DNA of 64,000 bases from Deltaproteobacteria bacterium. GTDB taxonomy: Bacteria; Desulfobacterota; B13-G15; RBG-16-54-18. Location: NCBI GenBank assembly GCA_016927065.1, contig JAFGNJ010000021.1:20289-84288 (forward strand), given 5' to 3'. This document shows, piece by piece, positions 35,618 through 43,451 of the stretch (positions are counted from its first letter, which is position 1; every line of letters begins with the position of its first letter). A program made the position numbers and the translations under genes. The notes under the pieces are model-generated. The model saw only the letters and a list, made by a program, of their open reading frames with translations. It ran no database searches and had not been told where the DNA came from.

Positions 35618-38278
35618 ATGACGGAGACGTGGGAGAAGGTCTATGATCCGACGAGGGTAGAAGAAAAGTGGTATAATGTGTGGTTGGAAAAAGGGTACTT
35701 TCAAGCGGAGTTAGGCTCCGCGAAAGAACCCTTTTCTATTGTCATTCCGCCGCCGAACATCACCGGCTCTCTCCACATGGGACACGCCCTCAACAACACC
35801 CTCCAGGATATCCTCGTGCGTTTCAAGAGGATGAAGGGGTATAACTGCCTCTGGATGCCGGGCACGGATCATGCGGGGATCGCCACCCAAAATGTGGTGG
35901 AGAGGGAGCTGGCTAAGGAAGGCTTAGACCGTCATCAACTGGGCAGAGAGGAGTTCATCAAACGGATCTGGCAGTGGAGGGAGAAATACGGTGGGGTGAT
36001 CATCAATCAGTTGAAAAAACTGGGCTCTTCCTGCGACTGGAGCAGGGAGCGTTTTACCATGGATGAGGGGCTTTCGCGGGCGGTCGGGGAGGTCTTCGTG
36101 CAACTGTACGAAGAGGGCCTCATTTATCGCGGTGATTACATCATCAATTGGTGCCCCCGCTGCCACACCGCCCTCTCCGATCTTGAGGTGGATCACCATG
36201 AAATCCCCGCCCATCTCTATCACCTGCGCTACCCCCTAGAGAAGGGGGGACATTGCTTGGTGGTCACCACCCGTCCCGAGACCATGATGGGAGATACGGC
36301 TGTGGCCGTGAACCCCAAGGATAAGCGCTATAAAGACCTGATCGGTACGTACGTAATCTTGCCGGTGGTGAACCGGCGAATCCCCATCATCGCCGATGCG
36401 TATGTCGATCTTGAGTTCGGTTCCGGGGCCTTAAAGATTACCCCTGCCCACGACCCCTATGACTTTGAGATCGGGCAGCGACACAACCTGGAGTCGGTGA
36501 CGGTCATCGATGGGGAAGGGAAGATGACAGCAGAGGCCGGCCCTTACGTAGGCATGGATAGGTTCCAGTGCCGGGAAAGGATCGTCGAGAACTTCCAAAA
36601 AGACGGTACCCTCGTGAAGATAGAGGACTACCAGCACAGCGTGGGGCACTGTTATCGCTGCAAGACTATGGTGGAACCCTTTCTCTCCAAGCAGTGGTTT
36701 GTCCGGACCAAACCCCTGGCCGAACCCGCCCTCAAGGCCGTGCAGGAAGGGCGGACAAAAATCATCCCCCCCATGTGGGAGCGGACCTATTTCGATTGGA
36801 TGCAGAATATCCGCGACTGGTGTATCTCCCGCCAGATATGGTGGGGGCATCGAATCCCTGCCTGGTATTGTGAAGAATGCGAAGAGGTAACCGTGGCCAG
36901 GGAGGAGCCAAAAAAATGCGCCCATTGCAATTCCGCAAAGCTCAGGCAGGAGACCGACGTCTTGGACACCTGGTTCAGCTCAGCCCTCTGGCCTTTTTCC
37001 ACCATGGGGTGGCCGGATGAAACGGAGGAACTGAAGCTCTTTTATCCCACGTCGGTCATGGTCACGGGCTTTGACATCCTCTTCTTCTGGGTAGCGCGGA
37101 TGATGATGATGGGGCTCAAGTTTATGGACGCAGTCCCCTTCCACGATGTCTACATACATGCCCTGGTAAGGGACATGGAGGGGCAGAAGATGAGCAAGAC
37201 CAAGGGGAATGTCATCGACCCCCTGGTGATGATCGAGCAGTATGGCACCGATGCCTTTCGCTTCAGCCTCGCCGCCTTCGCCGCGCAGGGGAGGGATATC
37301 CGGCTCTCCGAGGAGCGAATCGAGGGATATCGCAACTTCGCCAACAAGATCTGGAACGCCGCACGTTTCTCCGCGATGAATCTGGCGGATTATCACGACG
37401 ACGGTAAGGGGATAGCCCTGGCCCAGTGCAGCTCCCCTGATAAATGGGTCCTGGCCAGGCTCAACCGCGCCATTGCCGAGGCCACACAGGCCCTGGAGGA
37501 ATACCGATTCAACGAGGGGGCTCAAATCATCTACCACTTCATCTGGCATGAGCTGTGTGATTGGTATCTGGAACTGATCAAGCCCTATCTTTATCATGAT
37601 GATAAAAACCGGCGGGCCATCACCCAGAAGACCTTGGTGTATGTTTTAGACAAAACCCTGAAGCTCCTCCACCCCTATATGCCCTTTATCACGGAGGAGA
37701 TCTGGCAACAACTCCCTCATAACGGTGAGAGCATCATGATAGCCGACTACCCCGAGGTAAAGCCGGAGCTGGTCGATGACGAAGCAGCAAGGGAATTGGA
37801 GCGCATCATGGGGGTGATCACCGGCATTCGCAACATCCGGGGGGAGATGGGCATCCCCCCTCTTGCCACGGTCGATGTCATCCTCATCGCCGAAGACGAG
37901 GCGATTGCCGCAACGCTCAAAGACCACCTGGGATTTGTCAAGGACCTGGCAAGGGTCAATGAGGCCGAGATTGTAGTGCAGGGAGAACGCCCGCGCGCCG
38001 CGGCCACGGCCCTGGCCGATGGGGTGGAGGTCTTCGTCCCGCTGGAGGGGGTGATCGAAGATCCGCAGAAAGAGCAGCAGAGGCTGACCAAGGAGTTGAC
38101 CAAACTACTCGCTGACCTCGAGTTCACCCAAAAAAAATTGGGCAACGAGTCTTTTCTCCAAAAGGCACCCCCTGACAAAGTCCAGAAGGAGCGGGATAAG
38201 CTACAGGAGTTCTCCTCCCTCAAGGAGAAGCTGGAACAGCGATTGGCGATCTTCAAGGAGCTGGTGGAGGGCACCTGA
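35618..38278 (+). CDS. valS: valyl-tRNA synthetase
   Basis: An 886-aa class I synthetase that charges tRNA-Val. HIGH is present as HMGHALNNT (near residue 46) and KMSKS as KMSKTKGN (near 525). It has the CP1 editing domain (~190-340), a CxxC ... CxxC zinc-binding segment (~422-443, CEEC ... CAHC), an anticodon-binding domain and a C-terminal coiled arm (~815-885). Length is normal. GGAGG is ~14 bases upstream, so the start is plausible but not ideal. It follows the receiver gene by 21 bp and precedes gatC by 34 bp. Confidence 0.97.
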   Translation: MTETWEKVYDPTRVEEKWYNVWLEKGYFQAELGSAKEPFSIVIPPPNITGSLHMGHALNNTLQDILVRFKRMKGYNCLWMPGTDHAGIATQNVVERELAKEGLDRHQLGREEFIKRIWQWREKYGGVIINQLKKLGSSCDWSRERFTMDEGLSRAVGEVFVQLYEEGLIYRGDYIINWCPRCHTALSDLEVDHHEIPAHLYHLRYPLEKGGHCLVVTTRPETMMGDTAVAVNPKDKRYKDLIGTYVILPVVNRRIPIIADAYVDLEFGSGALKITPAHDPYDFEIGQRHNLESVTVIDGEGKMTAEAGPYVGMDRFQCRERIVENFQKDGTLVKIEDYQHSVGHCYRCKTMVEPFLSKQWFVRTKPLAEPALKAVQEGRTKIIPPMWERTYFDWMQNIRDWCISRQIWWGHRIPAWYCEECEEVTVAREEPKKCAHCNSAKLRQETDVLDTWFSSALWPFSTMGWPDETEELKLFYPTSVMVTGFDILFFWVARMMMMGLKFMDAVPFHDVYIHALVRDMEGQKMSKTKGNVIDPLVMIEQYGTDAFRFSLAAFAAQGRDIRLSEERIEGYRNFANKIWNAARFSAMNLADYHDDGKGIALAQCSSPDKWVLARLNRAIAEATQALEEYRFNEGAQIIYHFIWHELCDWYLELIKPYLYHDDKNRRAITQKTLVYVLDKTLKLLHPYMPFITEEIWQQLPHNGESIMIADYPEVKPELVDDEAARELERIMGVITGIRNIRGEMGIPPLATVDVILIAEDEAIAATLKDHLGFVKDLARVNEAEIVVQGERPRAAATALADGVEVFVPLEGVIEDPQKEQQRLTKELTKLLADLEFTQKKLGNESFLQKAPPDKVQKERDKLQEFSSLKEKLEQRLAIFKELVEGT

Positions 38279-38312
38279 GACAAGTCTAAAAAACACGGCA
38301 ATGAGGTAAGAA

Positions 38313-38597
38313 ATGAAAGTTGAGATAGGAGAGGTCGAGCACGTGGCGCGCCTGGCGCGGTTGAAGCTCTCTGAAGACGAAAAAGAGCTTTTCACCGGCC
38401 AGCTCAACGCCATCCTGGATTATATGGAAAAGCTCAATGAGCTCGATACCGGTTCGATTGAGCCGACCTTCCATGTGGTCTCCCACCAGAGCGTCATGCG
38501 GGAGGACGCGGCAAAAGAATCTCAGCCGCAGGAGGCCGCCCTGGATAATGCGCCGGACAAGGCCCAAGGGTGTTTCCGGGTCCCCAAGATCATCTAG
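38313..38597 (+). CDS. gatC: Asp/Glu-tRNA amidotransferase subunit C
   Basis: A 94-aa GatC. The typical opening (EVEHVARLARLKLSEDE) and the C-terminal FRVPKII tail that threads between GatA and GatB are present. It stabilises the amidotransferase that converts Glu-tRNA-Gln or Asp-tRNA-Asn. GAGG lies 8 bases before the ATG, and gatA follows after 12 bp. Confidence 0.95.
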   Translation: MKVEIGEVEHVARLARLKLSEDEKELFTGQLNAILDYMEKLNELDTGSIEPTFHVVSHQSVMREDAAKESQPQEAALDNAPDKAQGCFRVPKII

Positions 38598-38609
38598 GGA
38601 GAACAAAGC

Positions 38610-40064
38610 ATGCACCGCCTTACCATCCATGAGCTCCATAAAAAATTGAAGGGCAAAGAGGTCACCGCACAGGAAGCCACCGAGGCCCTCTTGAAGAGGA
38701 TTAAGGAGGTCGACCCAAAAATCAAGGCCTACCTCACGGTGACCGAGAAGGAAGCAATAGCGGGGGCACAGGAGGCCGATCGCAGGATAGCCGATGGCAA
38801 GATATCACCCTTGACGGGAATCCCCCTGGCGATCAAGGACAACATGTGCACCCAGGGTATCCAAACCACTTGCGCCTCGAAGATCTTGGAAGGGTTCATA
38901 CCCCCCTATGACGCCACGGTCGTCAAGCGGCTCAAGGACGAAGGGGGAGTCCTCCTCGGCAAGGCCAATATGGACGAGTTCGCCATGGGGTCCTCCACGG
39001 AGAACTCCCGTTTCACCGTCACCCGCAATCCCTGGAACCTGGAGACCATCCCCGGTGGGTCAAGCGGCGGCTCGGCCGCTGCCGTGGCTGCCGATGCCTG
39101 CATCGCGGCCTTGGGATCCGATACCGGAGGTTCCATCAGGCAGCCTGCTGCCTGCTGCGGCGTGGTGGGTATGAAGCCGACCTATGGGAGGATCTCCCGC
39201 TACGGCCTGGTGGCCTTCGGCTCTTCTCTGGATCAGATAGGCCCTATCACCAAAGACGTAGAAGACTGCGCCATCCTGCTCAATGCCATTGCCGGGCACG
39301 ACCCCCTCGACTCCACCTCCATCAACCTTCCTATCCCTGACTATAGCAAGGCCTTGATTAAGGACGTCAAGGGGTGGACATTAGGGGTGCCGAAGGAGTT
39401 CTTTGTGGAGGGGATGGATCCCCAGGTGGAGGAAGAGGTAGGCGCAGCCATCAGGGTCTTAGAAGGACTGGGGGCAACAGTAAAAGAGATTGCGCTCCCC
39501 CATACCGGTTATGCAGTGGCGACCTACTATATCATCTGCACCGCCGAGGCGAGCTCCAACCTGGCCCGGTATGACGGGGTGAAATACGGCTTTCGTGCAC
39601 CCGAATCCAAGGAACTCATGGAGATGTACCAGGAAACCCGCTCCGAGGGGTTCGGGCCCGAGGTAAAGCGCAGGATCATGCTGGGGACCTACGTCCTCTC
39701 CTCCGGTTACTACGACGCCTACTACCGCAAGGCATCCCAGGTGAGGACCCTCATCAAGGAGGATTTTGAAAAGGCCTTCGACCAGTGCGACGTGATCATC
39801 ACCCCCACCGCCCCTACCCCCGCCTTCCGCCTCGGGGAGAAAATGGAGGACCCGCTCCAGATGTACCTCTCGGACATCTTCACCATCTCCGTAAACCTCG
39901 CCGGTGTGCCGGCCCTCTCCATACCCTGCGGCTTCAGCAACGAGGGGCTTCCCATCGGTCTCCAGATCATCGGCAAGCATTTGGAGGAAGAACGAATCAT
40001 CCAGGCCGCCTACACCTTTGAGCAAAACACTGACCACCATACCAAACGACCTAAACTTTCTTAA
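38610..40064 (+). CDS. gatA: Asp/Glu-tRNA amidotransferase subunit A
   Basis: A 484-aa amidase-signature protein that releases ammonia from glutamine for tRNA amidation. The catalytic Ser-cisSer-Lys set is visible: Lys in AIKDN (~78), Ser in [10 protein letters not shown] (~150-155) and Ser in [10 protein letters not shown] (~175). GGGAG lies before the ATG. gatB does not follow; the next gene is an unrelated toxin-antitoxin pair, so gatB must be elsewhere. Confidence 0.97.
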   Translation: MHRLTIHELHKKLKGKEVTAQEATEALLKRIKEVDPKIKAYLTVTEKEAIAGAQEADRRIADGKISPLTGIPLAIKDNMCTQGIQTTCASKILEGFIPPYDATVVKRLKDEGGVLLGKANMDEFAMGSSTENSRFTVTRNPWNLETIPGGSSGGSAAAVAADACIAALGSDTGGSIRQPAACCGVVGMKPTYGRISRYGLVAFGSSLDQIGPITKDVEDCAILLNAIAGHDPLDSTSINLPIPDYSKALIKDVKGWTLGVPKEFFVEGMDPQVEEEVGAAIRVLEGLGATVKEIALPHTGYAVATYYIICTAEASSNLARYDGVKYGFRAPESKELMEMYQETRSEGFGPEVKRRIMLGTYVLSSGYYDAYYRKASQVRTLIKEDFEKAFDQCDVIITPTAPTPAFRLGEKMEDPLQMYLSDIFTISVNLAGVPALSIPCGFSNEGLPIGLQIIGKHLEEERIIQAAYTFEQNTDHHTKRPKLS

Positions 40065-40157
40065 TTGCAGGACCAATAATTCTGCAAAACGAAAAATATT
40101 GACTCTCTGCTTCTATCAATACTAGAATAATAAAATGAAATTAAAAATGTCCACCCA

Positions 40158-40195
40158 GTAAAGAAAATGCAACCATTCTTTACCTGTGCTATAAT
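40158..40195 (+). promoter_or_regulatory. promoter and operator of hicBA
   Basis: GTAAAGAA (40158-40165) and TTCTTTAC (40176-40183) are perfect 8-bp inverted arms. An extended -10 (TGCTATAAT; TATAAT at 40190-40195) follows directly, so a protein bound to the repeat would cover the -35 area. This suits autorepression by HicB. The ATG is 20 bp downstream with GGAGG in between. Confidence 0.6.
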
Positions 40196-40215
40196 CATGT
40201 TGGAGGATCTCAAAG

Positions 40216-40425
40216 ATGACCAGAGAATTCAACGTCGTTATTGAAAAAGATGAAGATGGCTATTTCGTAGCATCCGTCCCCGAACTGCGAGGATGCCACA
40301 CGCAAGCACGATCCCTTGATGTGTTGATGAAGCGGGTAAAAGAAGCTATCGAGCTTTGTCTTGAAGTGGAGAAACCCGTATCCAACGAATTCATCGGAAT
40401 TCAGCGTGTGGTCGTCTCTTCATGA
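40216..40425 (+). CDS. hicB: HicB-family antitoxin
   Basis: A 69-aa protein with the HicB partial RNase H-like fold (FNVVIEKDEDGYFVASVPELRGC split as strands, then ALxVLMKRVKEAIE-type helix). The short length lacks a separate C-terminal DNA-binding domain, so repression may need the complex with HicA or a beta-strand fold. Antitoxin precedes toxin, and the genes overlap by 4 bp. Confidence 0.9.
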   Translation: MTREFNVVIEKDEDGYFVASVPELRGCHTQARSLDVLMKRVKEAIELCLEVEKPVSNEFIGIQRVVVSS

Positions 40426-40646
40426 GTAAATTTCCTTCAGTTACCGGTTCACAACTTATCAAGGCCCTTCGGAAACACGGTTTTGAAATAATCCGTGTTA
40501 AAGGAAGCCACCACTACATGCGCCATCCCGATGGACGGAGCACAGTTGTACCTGTGCATCGAGGTGAGACGATCGGACGCGGACTTCTTGCCCAAATCTT
40601 GCGTGATTGTGAACTCTCCAGGGATGACCTTCAGAAAATTCTTTGA
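40422..40646 (+). CDS. hicA: HicA-family mRNA interferase toxin
   Basis: A 74-aa double-stranded-RNA-binding-fold toxin. The catalytic His lies in KGSHHYMRHPDG, and the VPVHRGETIGRGLL motif is typical of HicA. It would cut mRNA when HicB is lost. Overlap with hicB and the absence of stops suggest an intact pair. Confidence 0.92.
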   Translation: MSKFPSVTGSQLIKALRKHGFEIIRVKGSHHYMRHPDGRSTVVPVHRGETIGRGLLAQILRDCELSRDDLQKIL

Positions 40647-40691
40647 TCGCCATCCTTCTTCCAATCTAGCCCTTGAGAAGAAAGATAACAT

Positions 40692-41282
40692 ATGAGAAAC
40701 ATAAAACTCTTTTTGCTCTTGTTGATAGTTGCCGTTGCCTTGGTCCTGGTCTTTGTAGTCCTTCTGCCGAAGGGTCCCAAGATCATTGTCCTGCACAAAG
40801 ACGATTTCAAGGAGACTGTCTATGCGCTGGAGGATAACTCCATCAGCCTGACGACGTACGAGACCGAGCTTAATAAAGATATCCTGCGCCTGCGCTCAAG
40901 TTCAGAGCTTCCCCTTAAAGAGCAAGTTGGGATCATATCCAAGATCCTCAAAAAAGTGCCGAGGGAACGGCAATTCCGCACCTTCTTTATCGGCAGATTA
41001 ATTAATGCCTTTGGCGCTGACCGGACATTATCAGAACGTTTATCCCTTGCCGCCGATGAATCACCCCTCTGGGATACAGTCAAAGGCTGCCCGTTCACCG
41101 GCCACGAGAACCAATGCGTCAAGGAGATCGCCAACCAGACCATGATCTATCCGGAATTGAGAGAGATGTTCGCCAGGCATGGATATGAGATTGAGGTCTC
41201 CGGCGTGGAAAAGGTCCTGATCGACCCCCAAACCAAGCTCCCCTATGACTGCATGACCTGGTTCTCGCTCAGCAAGCCTTGA
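40692..41282 (+). CDS. hypothetical membrane-anchored or exported protein
   Basis: A 196-aa protein with one hydrophobic segment (~5-25) after a short positive start (MRNIK), so it is probably anchored with the rest outside the cytoplasm. The C-terminal part has three Cys (CPFTG, QCVKE, DCMTW) that could form disulfides. No family is recognised. AGAAAG lies upstream; the gene begins 45 bp after hicA. Confidence 0.6.
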   Translation: MRNIKLFLLLLIVAVALVLVFVVLLPKGPKIIVLHKDDFKETVYALEDNSISLTTYETELNKDILRLRSSSELPLKEQVGIISKILKKVPRERQFRTFFIGRLINAFGADRTLSERLSLAADESPLWDTVKGCPFTGHENQCVKEIANQTMIYPELREMFARHGYEIEVSGVEKVLIDPQTKLPYDCMTWFSLSKP

Positions 41283-41311
41283 TGCATATCAGATAGTAAT
41301 AACCATCATCT

Positions 41312-41402
41312 CCTCTCCCCCAGGGGAGAGGACAAAGGTGAGGGGGAAAGCCATAATGATAACCACCCTCACCCCAACCCTCTCCCGCCAGCGGGAGAGG
41401 GG
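41312..41402. repeat. REP-like paired hairpins
   Basis: Two GC-rich palindromes lie close together: CCTCTCCCCC/AGGGGAGAGG (41312-41331) and CCTCTCCCGC/GCGGGAGAGG (41379-41400). GGTGAGGGGG and CCCTCACC between them can also pair, so the whole element can fold into one large structure. Such CCCTCACCCCAACCCTCTCCC-type elements, here in part, are common intergenic repeats in bacteria. It may also end transcription of the upstream gene. Confidence 0.6.
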
Positions 41403-41453
41403 AACGCTATTGCAACATTGATAACAATGTCTCTCTGGGCTCTTTATAAAAGG

Positions 41454-41557
41454 AACTAATGGGTTAATTTCACCTACCTTTCAAAAAAAGCCTTGACCAG
41501 CACCCTTTTGCTCAATAGAATTGATCCATCAAGGGGATAAGCCTAAAAAATAATGTT
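41454..41557 (+). repeat. direct repeat copy 1 (promoter-bearing)
   Basis: About 100 bp that recur at 42648-42752 with roughly 80-85 percent identity by eye. The conserved core runs from GGGTTAATT through AAAAAAGCCTTGACC, CACCCTTTTGCT, AATAGAATTGAT to AAAAAATAATGTT. It ends 30-40 bp before the secreted-protein gene. Confidence 0.75.
41493..41521 (+). promoter_or_regulatory. promoter in repeat copy 1
   Basis: TTGACC (41493-41498), a 17-bp spacer and TAGAAT (41516-41521), about 70 bp before the ATG at 41590. Each box matches the sigma-70 consensus at five of six bases. Confidence 0.6.
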
Positions 41558-41589
41558 CGACTGTTTACTAATTACTAATGGAGGGAATA

Positions 41590-42015
41590 ATGAAGAAAAC
41601 GATTATCCTTTGTTTGGTGTTAGTGCTCAGTGGAGCTGCTTTAGCGTTGACAGTAGGAAAATCTGTACAGAGCGATGATTCAGTACAGGTCTTTTGGCAA
41701 AAGTTCAAAACAGCGGTCATCAAGGGCAATAAAGAGGCCGTCGTTACACTGTCACAATTTCCCATTGAAATGCCTTATGGTGTGGCAAGCATCGAGAACG
41801 AAGATCAACTCCTGGGACGTTATCGCGAACTTTTCAATGTACAAACCAATGCGGCACTATGCTTTGCCAAAGCAAAACCGGAAATGGATGCGGAAGACCC
41901 GAAACAATTCGCCGTCGCTTGCCCTGATGCGGCTGGCAACCTCGTTGTTATTTACTACTTCGAGCAAACCAAGGCTGGTTGGAAATTCGTCGCGCTCGAC
42001 AATATTAACGAATAA
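41590..42015 (+). CDS. small secreted protein, unknown function
   Basis: A 141-aa protein with a clear signal peptide (KK then ~17 hydrophobic residues, likely cut near ALA). The mature part (~120 aa) has a helix-strand composition that could be an NTF2-like fold (VFWQKFKTAVIKGNKEAVV opening, ending GWKFVALDNI), but no catalytic residues are recognised. The start has GGAGGG 6 bases upstream; the earlier ATG at 41578 lacks one. Its promoter is the duplicated element. Confidence 0.75.
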   Translation: MKKTIILCLVLVLSGAALALTVGKSVQSDDSVQVFWQKFKTAVIKGNKEAVVTLSQFPIEMPYGVASIENEDQLLGRYRELFNVQTNAALCFAKAKPEMDAEDPKQFAVACPDAAGNLVVIYYFEQTKAGWKFVALDNINE

Positions 42016-42119
42016 CTAAAAGGGGAATGTTGGATAAAATTGTCAAAATATCAGCATAACCACAAAGTGAAAGCACTGAATAACGTCTCTCTGGTTCCCT
42101 CCTAAAACAAATTTTTTCC

Positions 42120-42173
42120 TTGACATTCATAATATGTGGTATTAAAATTACCACGTGGTATGATTATTACCAC
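42120..42173 (+). promoter_or_regulatory. strong promoter with twin abutting operators, XRE gene
   Basis: TTGACA (42120-42125), a 17-bp spacer and TAAAAT (42143-42148) form a near-consensus promoter. Two perfect copies of the palindrome GTGGTA-N7-TACCAC lie end to end at 42136-42154 and 42155-42173. The -10 box is inside the first copy, so binding would block transcription. This fits cooperative autorepression by the XRE protein encoded just downstream. Confidence 0.75.
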
Positions 42174-42221
42174 AGAAGGTTGTGAGGCCATAATGGCAAA
42201 ATGTAAACCAAGGAGGGTGAA

Positions 42222-42584
42222 ATGTTTGGAGAATTTATTAAAGAAAGGAGAATCAACAAAGGCATAACCCTCAGAGAATTCTGTAAACTGATTGAAACAG
42301 ACGCCAGTAATTGGAGCAAGGTTGAACGGGGGTTACTTTCACCCCCGCAGGACGAAGAAAAACTAAAGAAAATAGCGAACGTCTTGGACATTGAGATAGG
42401 ATCTGAGGCATGGAAGGAGATGAAAGATCAAGCACAGATAGATGCCGGCATTATCCCAGAGGATATCTTATCTGATGAGGAGACAGTGAAATCACTGCCG
42501 ATGTTTTTCCGAACGATACGGAGTGAAAAACCTACGCCTGAAGAATTAGATCACCTCATACAGATAATTAGGAAGGGGAACTAG
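42222..42584 (+). CDS. XRE-family helix-turn-helix regulator
   Basis: A 120-aa protein. Residues ~5-60 are a Cro/C1-type HTH (ITLREFCKLIE ... NWSKVERGLLSPP), and the C-terminal part (EDILSDEETVKSLPMFFRTIR) is typical of a family usually followed by an ImmA/IrrE-type metallopeptidase gene. AAGGAGGG is 6 bases upstream. Here the expected partner is reduced to a short open frame. It probably represses its own gene at the twin palindromes. Confidence 0.88.
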   Translation: MFGEFIKERRINKGITLREFCKLIETDASNWSKVERGLLSPPQDEEKLKKIANVLDIEIGSEAWKEMKDQAQIDAGIIPEDILSDEETVKSLPMFFRTIRSEKPTPEELDHLIQIIRKGN

Positions 42585-42587
42585 TAT

Positions 42588-42662
42588 TTGGAATACGGTG
42601 ACTTCAAGTGCCCGTGGATTGGCACAGAAGCCCTTTGGCAGAAGGGGGAATTAGCGGGTTAA
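42588..42662 (+). pseudogene. possible 5-prime remnant of the XRE partner gene
   Basis: A 24-codon frame (TTG start) begins 4 bp after the XRE stop and reads LEYGDFKCPWIGTEALWQKG before running into the second direct-repeat copy and a stop. From memory, the opening resembles the start of ImmA/IrrE-like partners (Y-x-x-F/I-K-x-P-W motif), so it may be the cut end of a lost toxin or peptidase. The match is short and unverified. Confidence 0.4.
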
Positions 42663-42752
42663 TTGCACCTGATTTTCACAAAAAAGCCTTGACCAACACC
42701 CTTTTGCTTAATAGAATTGATTCATGGGGGGAATAAGTTTAAAAAATAATGT
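42648..42752 (+). repeat. direct repeat copy 2 (promoter-bearing)
   Basis: The second copy of the ~100-bp element at 41454-41557. It ends at the ATG of the next gene and interrupts the short frame after the XRE gene. The two copies bracket a 1.1-kb segment with the secreted-protein and XRE genes. Confidence 0.75.
42689..42717 (+). promoter_or_regulatory. promoter in repeat copy 2
   Basis: TTGACC (42689-42694), a 17-bp spacer and TAGAAT (42712-42717), 31 bp before the ATG at 42749. Same boxes and spacing as in copy 1. Confidence 0.55.
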
Positions 42753-43264
42753 TGCGCCAAAAGAAAATAGACGAAAGACATGATCTTGAGCAAAGTGCTG
42801 TGACTCAACTCGTTTCAGTTCTGTCGGAGCGGGAACCAACGCTCCTTTTCGAGTTTATCGAGCTACTTAATCCACCGATGCCCGACGCAAGGTGTAAAGC
42901 CAATGCCGCCGATGTGTTTGTTGAAGTCACCCACATTTACGGTACCGACGCTGATGCACGATACATACTCGGTCGTCAAGGCAAGGCTGCGCCAACGAAA
43001 CGAGAGGGACTCGACTCCTCACGCATTCCTCTTCGTTACAGATATCTTGCCCCTCTGAATGAACGCCTAAGTATCAAGGCTTCCAAAACGTACCCCGTCT
43101 CACCCGTATGGCTGCTCATTAGGAATGGCTTGCCACTCTGGACAGAAACTGATTTCCGGGAGCATAAGTCGGATATCGTCGTCCCAGCGACTCACCCGTT
43201 CCAGAAAATCTTGTTCCTTTGTGGGCCACGAGACTGGTTCGGAATGATTGAGTTGACAAAATGA
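42749..43264 (+). CDS. hypothetical protein, possibly nuclease-like
   Basis: A 171-aa protein of unknown family with no signal or membrane segment. A segment near residue 46 (PDARCKANAADVFVEVTHIYG) has an Asp followed by a Glu-Val-Thr strand, which recalls PD-(D/E)xK nuclease cores, but no Lys sits clearly in the catalytic place, so this is a weak guess. The rest is rich in Trp and Arg (SPVWLLIRNGLPLW). The start codon lies in the repeat copy; a G-rich stretch is 20 bases upstream, too far for an ideal site. Confidence 0.55.
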   Translation: MLRQKKIDERHDLEQSAVTQLVSVLSEREPTLLFEFIELLNPPMPDARCKANAADVFVEVTHIYGTDADARYILGRQGKAAPTKREGLDSSRIPLRYRYLAPLNERLSIKASKTYPVSPVWLLIRNGLPLWTETDFREHKSDIVVPATHPFQKILFLCGPRDWFGMIELTK

Positions 43265-43451
43265 CATAACAAGAAAGAGGAGCTTACAAGTGGTCCGAGG
43301 CAGATTACTTAAAGCTCATCTCTGACGTTCGCACTCGGCGGGACTTGAGCGGAAATCCGCATAACTCCAAAATACCACTCTTCCTCCATTATTTAGACTC
43401 CGCTTAGCCCGGCCATTGGCCGAATAAACTCATTTATGGGGGGAAGCATAC

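Larger units (their letters stand above)
41283..41589. other. 307-bp intergenic region with hairpins and a duplicated promoter
   Basis: No gene is supported. It holds the paired hairpins (41312-41402) and the direct-repeat copy with a promoter (41454-41557). The 41403-41453 part also resembles 42078-42105 (GTCTCTCTGG core), a weaker repeat. Confidence 0.5.

Noticed and set aside
40065..40150. TTGACT and TAGAAT boxes after gatA as the hicBA promoter
   Set aside because: The spacer is 18 bp and the element is about 90 bp from hicB; the extended -10 next to the palindrome at 40158-40195 is a better choice, though both could be used.
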